A stretch of 7,343 nt of DNA from Alphaproteobacteria bacterium (GCA_021774995.1 JAJFIM010000129.1:1-7343), one strand, 5' to 3'. Shown: positions 1-6,158, counted from the first letter of the stretch. Numbers and translations: made by a program. The notes: generated from the letters alone by a model not told the origin.

Positions 1-431
1 TCGAAATCAAGCTCGCCAAACTGAAAGCCGGCTGGGTTAAGAACTTGCGGATCGTCATTGTCATTGATTTTTTCGTAATAATGACGCTCAAATTCTTTGA
101 AGGAAATTTCCTCATTGAGGAGTTGCGCCCAATAATTAACCGGGTTTTCTGCGCCGCTTCTTATTTCAAGCCTGATGCGGTTGACCCCCATTTCATTGAT
201 GAGGCGATCGAAGATCTCATCTTGAAGCGGTTTCCAGCTATCGTCGAAGCGGTTTATCTCTTTATTGCCTTCCCACAGACGCGCCGTTACCTCCCAGCCG
301 GTCATGGTTTGGAAGGTTTTTCCCGCGTCGATCTGGATCACAGCCTCGGAGCTTTGCGCAGACGATGGGATTTTGACAGCGACGCCGAACAAGATCAGGA
401 GCGAGAGGGATATGAGAAGCCATTTATTCAT
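1..431 (-). CDS. Secreted glycoside hydrolase-like protein, GH30/clan A type (N-terminal part, cut by window edge)
   Basis: The reading frame is open from an ATG at 431 to the left edge: 143 full codons with no stop. The protein starts MNKWLLISLSLLILFGVAV and has a clear Sec signal (Lys, then a hydrophobic run), with likely cleavage after SSAQ near residue 28, so it is exported. The mature start (VIQIDAGKTFQTMTGWEVTA) resembles the first strand of GH30 and related (beta/alpha)8 glycosidases, where a Gln-x-x-x-Gly-Phe/Trp motif precedes an 'LR..i..GvnRiRLEIR' segment (here residues about 78-96). The catalytic glutamates would lie further on and cannot be checked. An AGAAAGA Shine-Dalgarno-like stretch sits just upstream of the ATG. 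Hand-counted lines give 32, 50 and 47% GC, below the neighbouring genes. It is certainly a gene; the GH30 label is a family-level guess, and GH5 or GH39-like proteins are alternatives. Confidence 0.68.
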   Translation of the reverse strand, partial: MNKWLLISLSLLILFGVAVKIPSSAQSSEAVIQIDAGKTFQTMTGWEVTARLWEGNKEINRFDDSWKPLQDEIFDRLINEMGVNRIRLEIRSGAENPVNYWAQLLNEEISFKEFERHYYEKINDNDDPQVLNPAGFQFGELDF

Positions 432-442
432 AAATTTTCTTT

Positions 443-486
443 CTGGTGGCTGGCTGGTGGCTGGCTGGTGGCTGGCTGGGGGCTCC
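443..486. repeat. 11-bp tandem repeat, three perfect copies plus a degenerate fourth
   Basis: The unit CTGGTGGCTGG occurs at 443-453, 454-464 and 465-475 without a mismatch. It is followed by CTGGGGGCTCC at 476-486, which keeps 8 of 11 bases. The array lies in the presumed 5' leader of the minus-strand glycosidase gene, ending 12 bp from its start codon. Eleven is not a multiple of three and the array is outside the coding frame, so copy-number change would alter leader length but not the protein. Confidence 0.88.
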
Positions 487-488
487 AT

Positions 489-513
489 ATGCGCATGGTA
501 ATATCGTGCGCAT
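489..513. promoter_or_regulatory. 25-bp dyad, candidate operator between divergent genes
   Basis: Arms ATGCGCA (489-495) and TGCGCAT (507-513) are exact reverse complements. Symmetry continues inward around a central A at 501, with 10 of 12 base pairs matched (mismatches at 496/506 and 498/504). This size and near-perfect symmetry is typical of a dimeric repressor site. It overlaps the best minus-strand promoter candidate, so it could control the glycosidase, the metallophosphoesterase or both. The cognate regulator is not in the window. Binding is inferred. Confidence 0.4.
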
Positions 514-523
514 CAGTGTTCAA
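495..523 (-). promoter_or_regulatory. Candidate sigma-70-type promoter for the glycosidase gene
   Basis: On the minus strand TTGAAC (518-523) matches the -35 consensus at four positions. After a 17-bp spacer, TACCAT (495-500) matches the -10 consensus at four positions. A transcript from here would begin near 488 and carry a leader of about 57 nt that includes the 11-bp repeats. The match is modest; the overlap with the 25-bp dyad is the main reason for listing it. Confidence 0.25.
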
Positions 524-590
524 AGTATGACAATAGGTCTTAAAGGGGGTTAAAGTGCGCAGTGGAATTTTAAAAAGTGAGGGGAATGCT

Positions 591-2312
591 ATGAAGAGAG
601 GCGGGATGCGCACCGGTGTGAGCCTGGCTCTGGGCATGTTGGCGGGTTGCGCTTCGCTAGACCAAGTATTGACGGCGGAAGACCTTGCGCCTCAGGACCG
701 CGCCGCGCTGATCGCCATCAATGACGTTTATCGCATCAACGGAATCCAGCAGGGAAAGGAAGGCTCTCTGGCGCGGGTGCGCGCTTTGCGATTGCAATTA
801 CAACAGGAATACGGCGCTGGCGCCGTGTCGGTGTTTCTCGCCGGGGATTTTCTCTCGCCTTCACTGCTCAGCCGAAAATATCGGGGGGCGCAGATGGTAG
901 ATGTGTTGAACGTCTTGGATGGCGCGCCTTCTATTTTTGACCCCACGCTGTTCGTTACTTTCGGCAATCATGAGTTTGATATTGGATCATGTAATCAGCC
1001 TAAGGATCTTATCCAACGCGTGAGGGAATCAGAATTTTCCTGGTTGGCGACAAATATTGCATTTGACCAGACGGGTGAAGGACCTTCAGCCTGCGGTCTG
1101 GCGCCGCTTGATCAAATGCCCAATGTGCGCCTTGAGCCTGAACTGATCGAGCTTGACGGCATGAAGCTGGGCGTGTTTAGCATCACACTGGATTTTCAAG
1201 ACGGCGATAAGGCCAATTATCCCCGCATTGAAGATATCGCCAAAACCACGCGCAAGGCGGTGGATGCGCTGCGCCGGCAAGGCGCGGAGTTCACGATTGC
1301 CCTCACGCATCAATTTAAAAGAGATGATATGAGTTTGATCGATCTGGGCGATGCGGGACCTGATCTTGTTTTGGGCGGCCATGAGCATTATTGCATGGCT
1401 TTCCCGCGCGATGATCCGCGCGCATTCAAGGCGGACGGTGATGCGCTCAGCGCAAATATTTTCATTCTCGCCCGCTCTCCCACGGGTGACGTCAAATTGA
1501 TCCGTACTGAGAACCGGCGCCTTGACGAACGCGCGCCCAAAGACGCGGCGACGCAAAAACTCATTCAAAACTGGCTTTCCAGACACGCGGCGGACGCGTG
1601 CGGAGATGCGGGATGCCTGGATGCGCCCATTGGCGTGATCCGCGATGCGCTGGAAGCCGAAGAGTTGAAAAACAAAACGAAAGAAACGCGGTTTGGCAAT
1701 TGGCTGGCGGATGTGGCGCGGCGCGCGCAAACGGCGAACCGGGCCGAGGCTGCGCTCATCAATGCGGGCAGTTTTTCGCTCAATTACGATCTTAAAGCCG
1801 GCGACACGCTCTCTCGCCGCGAAATTGAGGAATTGATCCGGTTCGATCCCAGCTATTTGACCACGGTGGAGTTATCAGGGGCTGAATTGTGGGATGCGGT
1901 GGCGCATATGCTGGCGCGCCGGGGCGGCGGCGCTTGGGCGCATACGTCTCATTTGCGCATCTCCGTCTCACAAGAACAAGGGGAAAGACCGCGTTTGACC
2001 GGCCTTGTCATTGTGCGCGCTGATGGGACGCAGGTTTTGCTGGGGCCGGAATCAACGCAGCGCGTGCGCCTTGCAACCAACACTTATCTTGCCTGCAATG
2101 GCGATGGGTATAAACTTCAAGCGGCAAATCTGGGCCTGAGGGCGTGCATGGCCGATGCGGCGTCGGGTCTGGACGCGCGGTCTCCGAAAGACAATATGAA
2201 GCAAGCCGTGCTTGCCGCGATCCGAGACGCGGGGCCGGGGGGCGTCGCCTTCCCGCCTGCGGACCGGATTGGTGGTCTGGACCCTCTGGGCGATCCCGAT
2301 GCATGCCGGTGA
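591..2312 (+). CDS. Bifunctional UDP-sugar hydrolase/5'-nucleotidase-family metallophosphoesterase, lipoprotein
   Basis: A 573-residue calcineurin-like phosphoesterase with a C-terminal 5'-nucleotidase domain, likely hydrolysing nucleotides or other phosphoesters in the periplasm. From the ATG at 591 the N-terminus is MKRGGMRTGVSLALGMLAGC. The LAGC lipobox puts the lipidated Cys at 20; the following Ala-Ser argues for outer-membrane sorting. Metal-site motifs appear in order: NDVY (44-47), GD (85-86), GNHE (125-128), TH (239-240), GGHEH (262-266). The C-terminal domain (about 345-525) has INAGSFSLN (390-398), an 'RFDPSY' loop and NGDGY (503-507), which normally shape the nucleotide pocket. 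Motif I has Tyr where classical UshA has His (DxH); an 'NDVY' subgroup of the family exists. A GTG at 555 is an alternative start 12 codons upstream and also has a good Shine-Dalgarno (AAGGGGG). I prefer 591 because AGGGGA precedes it by 5 nt and the signal peptide is cleaner. Substrate is unknown. Confidence 0.88.
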   Translation: MKRGGMRTGVSLALGMLAGCASLDQVLTAEDLAPQDRAALIAINDVYRINGIQQGKEGSLARVRALRLQLQQEYGAGAVSVFLAGDFLSPSLLSRKYRGAQMVDVLNVLDGAPSIFDPTLFVTFGNHEFDIGSCNQPKDLIQRVRESEFSWLATNIAFDQTGEGPSACGLAPLDQMPNVRLEPELIELDGMKLGVFSITLDFQDGDKANYPRIEDIAKTTRKAVDALRRQGAEFTIALTHQFKRDDMSLIDLGDAGPDLVLGGHEHYCMAFPRDDPRAFKADGDALSANIFILARSPTGDVKLIRTENRRLDERAPKDAATQKLIQNWLSRHAADACGDAGCLDAPIGVIRDALEAEELKNKTKETRFGNWLADVARRAQTANRAEAALINAGSFSLNYDLKAGDTLSRREIEELIRFDPSYLTTVELSGAELWDAVAHMLARRGGGAWAHTSHLRISVSQEQGERPRLTGLVIVRADGTQVLLGPESTQRVRLATNTYLACNGDGYKLQAANLGLRACMADAASGLDARSPKDNMKQAVLAAIRDAGPGGVAFPPADRIGGLDPLGDPDACR

Positions 2313-2412
2313 AGCGCGGCCCTGCGCGCCCTTCCAAGGCTCACGTCAGGAGCCAAACCTGTTATAAAATAGCGCTGGTTATGATTCGTTTGCATGGCGT
2401 GCGGAAGTTTCT

Positions 2413-2420
2413 AAGGAGGG
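2413..2420 (+). promoter_or_regulatory. Strong ribosome binding site deciding the AMIN-TPR start
   Basis: AAGGAGGG is nearly a full anti-Shine-Dalgarno match. Its AGGAGG core is 7 nt from the GTG at 2427, but only 4 nt from the adjacent in-frame TTG at 2424. GTG 2427 is therefore the better start. Confidence 0.7.
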
Positions 2421-2426
2421 CGGTTG

Positions 2427-3338
2427 GTGAGATACAGTGTGATTCTGGGACCTGTTCTGGCGCTGGCGGTGAGCGCCGGGGCGCAAGGCGCGGCCTTAGA
2501 GCGTGTGGTCGTGGGCGTTCATCCGGGCTTCACTCGCATCGTCTTTCATCTGGATGAAGCCACGCCCTACTCTGTTGCGTGGGGCGCGGACGGCGCGCCC
2601 GTGATTCTCCTTCAAGGGCTCGGTGCTGACGGCGCGGCGCCCGCGGCCCCATCTTTCACGCAAGAAGCCGCCCCCTTGACCGGTATCAGCTATCGTCCGG
2701 CGGCGGACGGGTTGGAGGCGGTGCTGGGCGTGAACGGTCCGGTCAGCGCCAAGGATTTTGCGCTCACGCCTGATTCTTATGGCGGGCACCGCGTGGTTAT
2801 TGACCTGGAGTCCTCGGGGCTTGCCAGCGCCAAGGTCGCGCCTGAACCGGAAAATAATCAGCAAGCGCCAGAGACGCCCGCCGTCATCGCCCTGGCGCCA
2901 GAGCCAGAGCCAGAGCCAGAGCCGTCTGTTGCGCAGGCGATGCCCGGGCCCAAAGCGCCCTTGACCCCCAGCGTCAGCGCCGCATATCCCGATCCGGTGA
3001 AAGACGAAAGTCCGGTATGCGCCACCTATACGAAGGCGCTTGACGAAAATCAGTGGGATATGGACGCGCTGATTACTTATGGCGCGTGCCTGTCAAATAG
3101 CGGCGCGCTGAGCCAAGCCGCCGCTGCGTTTGAGCGCATTTTGTCCTTCGATCCCGATTTCCACCGCGCCCGGCTGAATCTCGCCAAAGTTTATGTCCGG
3201 CAGGGGAAGACAGCCCGCGCCGAGGCCGCCTATAAATATGTCTTGCTGAGCGGTCCGCCCGCCGATGTGGTGCGCGTCATTCAGGCGGCTTTGCATGATC
3301 TGTCCTCTTCGAAAGTGGGCCCCACCGCCCAGAAGTGA
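2427..3338 (+). CDS. Periplasmic AMIN-domain and TPR protein
   Basis: The 303-residue product begins with a Sec signal (MRYSVILGPVLALAVSAGAQ, cleavage near 20-23). Residues about 25-127 look like an AMIN-type beta domain: 'ERVVVGVHPGFTRIVFHLDE' matches the usual AMIN opening, and 'HRVVIDLE' (121-128) its closing strand. AMIN domains target cell-wall or secretion proteins to the envelope, often by binding peptidoglycan. A flexible Pro/Glu/Ala-rich linker (about 135-195, with a PE repeat) follows. Two TPR-like helical pairs come next: 'ALITYGACLSNSGALSQAAA' (214-233) through 'FERILSFDPDF', then 'ARLNLAKVYVRQGKTARAEA' (248-267). The TPRs should bind a protein partner. No amidase or other catalytic domain is present, so this is an adaptor rather than an AmiC-type enzyme. 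It lies 114 bp after the metallophosphoesterase and 61 bp before the Sel1 lipoprotein, same strand, so cotranscription is possible. The domain reading is fairly firm; the cellular role is unknown. Confidence 0.85.
   Translation: MRYSVILGPVLALAVSAGAQGAALERVVVGVHPGFTRIVFHLDEATPYSVAWGADGAPVILLQGLGADGAAPAAPSFTQEAAPLTGISYRPAADGLEAVLGVNGPVSAKDFALTPDSYGGHRVVIDLESSGLASAKVAPEPENNQQAPETPAVIALAPEPEPEPEPSVAQAMPGPKAPLTPSVSAAYPDPVKDESPVCATYTKALDENQWDMDALITYGACLSNSGALSQAAAAFERILSFDPDFHRARLNLAKVYVRQGKTARAEAAYKYVLLSGPPADVVRVIQAALHDLSSSKVGPTAQK
2901..2924 (+). repeat. In-frame hexanucleotide repeat encoding Pro-Glu units
   Basis: GAGCCA occurs three times in tandem (2901-2918), followed by GAGCCG (2919-2924), giving an EPEPEPEP tract in the linker between the AMIN and TPR parts. 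Unit length is a multiple of three, so slippage would lengthen or shorten the linker without a frameshift. Confidence 0.85.
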
Positions 3339-3399
3339 CCTAAAGCTTTAAGTGTGCTCCACTGGCCCCGATCCGCGTTTATCATGGGAAGTATCAAAT

Positions 3400-4113
3400 A
3401 TGGTCGGTGTGTTGAGAGCCTTCATCTATGGAAGTTTAAGTGTTGTTCTGGCCGGGTGTTCAAGCGGCGGCCATAAAGGCCCCGGCGGCCCCGCCCTGAA
3501 TGACAGCGCGCAATATCTCTCCGCCCTAAAATTGGCTGAAAACGGCGCGTGCGCCGAGACTTTGCCGCAATTGCGCTGCATGGCGGCGCGCGGGCCTGGT
3601 TTTGAAGGGCCGCAATATGTCTTGGGCTTTTGCTTGATGGAAGAGGCGGCAAGCGCGCCTGAAGGCGAGAATTGGAATGCGGAGGGCATGGCGTGGATCA
3701 CGCGCGCCGCCGACGCTGGTTGGGGCGCGGCTCAGGCGCAACTTGTTCATCTTTATACGGATGGAGTTTCCGTGCCCCGGGATGTGGCCAAAGCGCAAAC
3801 ATGGCGGCTCATTCATGATGACAACCCCATGCGCATTTCGCTCGGTCTGCCGGAATTGGATAGCGCAGCCCAGGTTTCGCTTGAGAGATTATTGGATGAT
3901 GGCGTCAGAGGGGAGGCTCAGGCCAATGCCGATGCGTGGCGTCGCAGCCCGGGGGTTGCGGCCGAGACGACAGACGAAAAATTTCAATCCGCCTGCCGCG
4001 ATTTGCTCAAAGGAGGAGAGGCAAAAGAGCACTCTTCCACCAGGCCTGGCCCTGGAAACGGCCCCGGCAACGGCAAGAGGCGCCCCGTGACTTTGACCGC
4101 AGATACTCTCTGA
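3400..4113 (+). CDS. Sel1-repeat lipoprotein of unknown function
   Basis: The ATG at 3400 gives 237 residues with a lipoprotein signal MVGVLRAFIYGSLSVVLAGC. The lipobox LAGC puts the lipidated Cys at 20; Ser follows, so outer-membrane sorting is expected. An upstream in-frame GTG at 3352 would add 16 residues that break the signal peptide. GGGAAG, 8 nt before 3400, serves as ribosome binding site. Residues about 95-136 ('EGMAWITRAADAGWGAAQAQ', then LVHLYTDG and RDVAKAQTW) form one good Sel1/TPR-like repeat; residues 39-82 look like a weaker one with Cys at 51, 60 and 78. The C-terminus is disordered and basic, with a duplicated PGNG unit before KRRP. Sel1 proteins are protein-interaction scaffolds. 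The gene follows the AMIN-TPR gene at 61 bp. It converges with the GNAT gene. No enzymatic motif is visible. Confidence 0.82.
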   Translation: MVGVLRAFIYGSLSVVLAGCSSGGHKGPGGPALNDSAQYLSALKLAENGACAETLPQLRCMAARGPGFEGPQYVLGFCLMEEAASAPEGENWNAEGMAWITRAADAGWGAAQAQLVHLYTDGVSVPRDVAKAQTWRLIHDDNPMRISLGLPELDSAAQVSLERLLDDGVRGEAQANADAWRRSPGVAAETTDEKFQSACRDLLKGGEAKEHSSTRPGPGNGPGNGKRRPVTLTADTL

Positions 4114-4240
4114 TGAATTGTGCGCCGCGCTTCCCTGTCCGGCCATCAACATTCATCACTCGTTTTTGCCGAGCTTCAAAGGCGCGTGCTACTTCACGAC
4201 GGCAAGACAGTTGTGTTCCAATGAGGGATGCGGCCTCACT

Positions 4241-4681
4241 TCATTTGCGTGCGATGAACTTAAGGCGCAATAATTTATTTCCCGTTTGTTCATGAACGCT
4301 CTCCTTTAAAGGCTCAAAGCCATAGCGCTCATAAAACCTGCATCCAATCGCGTTAGCCTTGAACACGTCAACTTCGAGATTACCGCGTAATTCTTGCGCC
4401 TTGTTCACCAGGGCCTGCCCGGCGCCTGCGCCATGGAATTCTGACTTTACAAATAATCCGCCAATTTCATCGCCGATCAAGGCGATAAAACCAATCACGA
4501 TCCCGTCTTGTTCAACCACCCATGTTTCAGCATTTGGTATGTAAACATTCGGAATATTGTAACGCTCCTGTTCTTGGAAATCATTTGGTAAAAAAGAATG
4601 CGCGACCTTTGATGCGCTTTCCCAGGCAGACATGACGTCAGCTAAATCTTTATCCCTATATGCGCGAATGATTCGTTTCAT
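4241..4681 (-). CDS. GNAT-family N-acetyltransferase, YjaB-like
   Basis: A 146-residue single-domain GNAT enzyme that would transfer acetyl from acetyl-CoA to an amine; substrate unknown. The acetyl-CoA pyrophosphate loop is FHGAGAGQAL (82-91), preceded by the beta4 strand 'IGGLFVKSEF' (73-82). The C-terminal 'AIGCRFYERYGFE' (111-123) is motif B, whose Tyr117 is the usual general-acid position. The N-terminal 'WESASKVAHSFLPNDF' (20-35) and overall pattern resemble E. coli YjaB. The start ATG lies 9 bp after the yjbQ stop, and its AAGAAG ribosome binding site directly abuts that stop, so the two genes are probably cotranscribed and translationally coupled. GC in hand-counted lines is 40-47%, far below the dehalogenase (68% in one line), which suggests separate ancestry or relaxed composition. 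Confidence 0.9.
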   Translation of the reverse strand: MKRIIRAYRDKDLADVMSAWESASKVAHSFLPNDFQEQERYNIPNVYIPNAETWVVEQDGIVIGFIALIGDEIGGLFVKSEFHGAGAGQALVNKAQELRGNLEVDVFKANAIGCRFYERYGFEPLKESVHEQTGNKLLRLKFIARK

Positions 4682-4690
4682 TTTATCTTC

Positions 4691-5107
4691 TTAACTTCCC
4701 ATCAGATGAAGCGCAACCTGGCGGTCGTGGCCGCGGGTGCGGTGTTCGAACACATAGATCCCCTGCCAGGTTCCGAGGCTTAAATGTCCGTCGATCAGAG
4801 GGATCGACAGATGAGCGGCGGTGAGCGCCGCTTTGATATGGGCGGGCATGTCGTCAGGGCCTTCGGCGCTGTGGCGGTAGGCGCCGCCGGCCGGCGCCAG
4901 CCGGGCAAAAAAATCATTGAGATCCGCCAGAACGTCCGGGTCGGCGTTTTCCTGTATGACGAGCGAGGCGGAGGTGTGGCGGATGAAGAGAGTCAGCAGG
5001 CCTGCGTTGACCCCTTGGTCCGCGCACCAAGCGGCGACGGGGGACGTAATCTCGGTCAACCCAGGTCCATTTGTGCGCACAGTTAAAATATGTGATGCTT
5101 GAGTCAT
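4691..5107 (-). CDS. yjbQ: YjbQ/UPF0047 family protein (secondary thiamine-phosphate synthase type)
   Basis: A 138-residue protein matching the whole YjbQ family: HTSASLVIQENADPDVLADL (44-63), YRHSAEGPDDMPAHIKAAL (77-95), LSLGTWQGIYVFEHR (109-123). The conserved His44, His79, Glu82, His90, Glu121 and His122 cluster as a presumed metal or catalytic site. E. coli YjbQ has weak thiamine-phosphate synthase activity; its physiological role is not settled. The ATG at 5107 is chosen over a TTG at 5119 because GGAA sits 6 nt upstream and the length equals the family norm. It is upstream partner of the GNAT gene and runs divergently from the dehalogenase with 37 bp between start codons, so any promoter must overlap that gap or the start of a coding region. 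Confidence 0.93.
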   Translation of the reverse strand: MTQASHILTVRTNGPGLTEITSPVAAWCADQGVNAGLLTLFIRHTSASLVIQENADPDVLADLNDFFARLAPAGGAYRHSAEGPDDMPAHIKAALTAAHLSIPLIDGHLSLGTWQGIYVFEHRTRGHDRQVALHLMGS

Positions 5108-5144
5108 GATGATTTCCAACTTCTAAGAGCGAGACGCTCCTCCC

Positions 5145-6056
5145 GTGGCCTCCCCCCTTGCCGACCGCGCTGTGCGCACCCCCGATGACCGTTTTGCCGG
5201 TTTGCCGGGATATGATTTTACCCCCCATTATGTCGATGATCTGGCCGGTTATGAAGGCCTGCGCGTGCATTATCTCGACGAAGGCCCGGGCCATGCGCGC
5301 GAAGTCTTTCTGTGCCTCCACGGCCAGCCCAGTTGGGCGTATCTCTACCGCAAAATGATCCCGGTTTTCACCGCCGCCGGTCACCGGGCGGTAGCGCCGG
5401 ATTTTCTGGGGTTTGGCCGCTCGGACAAGCCAATGGATGACGACATCTATACGTTTAACTTCCACCGCGACTTTCTGCTGCGCTTTATCGAACGCCTGAA
5501 TCTCACCAACATCACGCTTGTGTGCCAGGACTGGGGCGGTCTGCTTGGTCTTACCTTGCCCATGGATATGCCTGAGCGGTTCAGCCGGCTTCTGGTGATG
5601 AACACGGCGATCGCCACTGGCGTATCGCCGGGGCCGGGGTTTATGGCCTGGCGGGATTTCGTGGCGGCGAATCCCGATTTTGACATTGCCCGGATGATGC
5701 GCCGCTCCGACCCTCAAATGACGCAAGCCGAGGCGGAGGCTTATAATGCGCCTTTTCCGGACGCTCACAGCCGGGCGGGCGTGCGGCGTTTTCCGGCCAT
5801 CGTGCCGATCTCGCCTGAGATGGAGGGCGCGGACATCGGCCAGCGCGCTCTGCGCTGGTGGCGCGAGGCGTGGACCGGCGCGACGTTCATGGCCGTGGGC
5901 GTGAATGACCCTGTGTTGGGGCCTCCGGTCATGGCGTCTTTGAGAAAAGCAATCCATGGCTGCCCAGCGCCTTTCGAAGTGGCGGAAGGCGGCCATTTTC
6001 TTCAGGAGCGGGGCGAAGACGTCGCCAGAGCCGCTTTGCAGGCCTTTGGACCTTGA
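5145..6056 (+). CDS. dhmA: Haloalkane dehalogenase, type 1 (HLD-I, DhlA-like alpha/beta hydrolase)
   Basis: Hydrolyses a carbon-halogen bond in a haloalkane to give an alcohol and a halide, in the cytoplasm (no signal peptide). The 303 residues align along nearly the whole of DhlA as I remember it. Expected residues are all present: nucleophile Asp129 in CQDWGG, acid Asp255 in VGVNDPVLGP, base His284 in GGHFLQE, and halide-binding Trp130 and Trp169. A Trp pair is the mark of the HLD-I subfamily (HLD-II uses Asn/Trp). The oxyanion region reads LHGQPSWAYLYRKMIP, with Gln61 where DhlA has Glu56. The core adds 5 residues before the nucleophile and loses about 10-11 before Trp169, so the cap is shorter than in DhlA. 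The GTG start lacks a clear ribosome binding site, but the DhlA-like text VRTPDDRF begins at residue 10, so the start cannot be much later. Alternatives such as epoxide hydrolase are unlikely given the DWGG and Trp pair. Confidence 0.93.
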   Translation: MASPLADRAVRTPDDRFAGLPGYDFTPHYVDDLAGYEGLRVHYLDEGPGHAREVFLCLHGQPSWAYLYRKMIPVFTAAGHRAVAPDFLGFGRSDKPMDDDIYTFNFHRDFLLRFIERLNLTNITLVCQDWGGLLGLTLPMDMPERFSRLLVMNTAIATGVSPGPGFMAWRDFVAANPDFDIARMMRRSDPQMTQAEAEAYNAPFPDAHSRAGVRRFPAIVPISPEMEGADIGQRALRWWREAWTGATFMAVGVNDPVLGPPVMASLRKAIHGCPAPFEVAEGGHFLQERGEDVARAALQAFGP

Positions 6057-6158
6057 CCCTTATCTGATGACAAGTTTGTGCGTATACGGAGAGCGCGCGG
6101 GGGCGACCCATTCGGGCGCGTTTCTCGTGAGGGAACAGTAACGAATTTATGATTATGC

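Noticed and set aside
45..530. 161-codon plus-strand open frame at the left edge
   Set aside because: It is antisense to the glycosidase frame, which has a signal peptide and family-like sequence. It shows no recognisable domain.
540..553. CtrA-like pair of TTAA boxes
   Set aside because: The boxes are separated by 6 bp, not the canonical 7, and they overlap a ribosome binding site. AT-rich leaders give such pairs by chance.
555..590. GTG 555 as start of the metallophosphoesterase
   Set aside because: It has a good Shine-Dalgarno, but it adds 12 residues ahead of a complete lipoprotein signal that begins at ATG 591. It is kept as an alternative and not fully excluded.
1086..1730. 214-codon minus-strand open frame
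   Set aside because: It lies wholly inside the metallophosphoesterase gene on the opposite strand and has no domain or ribosome binding site.
2338..2354. Hairpin GGCTC/GAGCC after the metallophosphoesterase as a terminator
   Set aside because: The stem is 5 bp with a 7-nt loop and no following T-run.
2363..2370. TATAAAAT as a -10 box for the AMIN-TPR gene
   Set aside because: No acceptable -35 hexamer lies 15-19 bp upstream, so I did not call a promoter.
3341..3350. Palindrome TAAAGCTTTA between the AMIN-TPR and Sel1 genes
   Set aside because: Ten bases with no loop, no repeat elsewhere in the window and no promoter around it; likely chance.
4222..4238. Hairpin TGAGG/CCTCA as a terminator between convergent genes
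   Set aside because: The stem is only 5 bp and there is no T-run on either strand.
4914..5996. 360-codon minus-strand open frame
   Set aside because: It covers the dehalogenase and part of yjbQ, both with full catalytic motifs. Its Arg/His-rich, low-complexity composition is typical of an antisense frame in GC-rich DNA.
6081..6088. Palindrome CGTATACG after the dehalogenase
   Set aside because: Too short and isolated to support an operator call.
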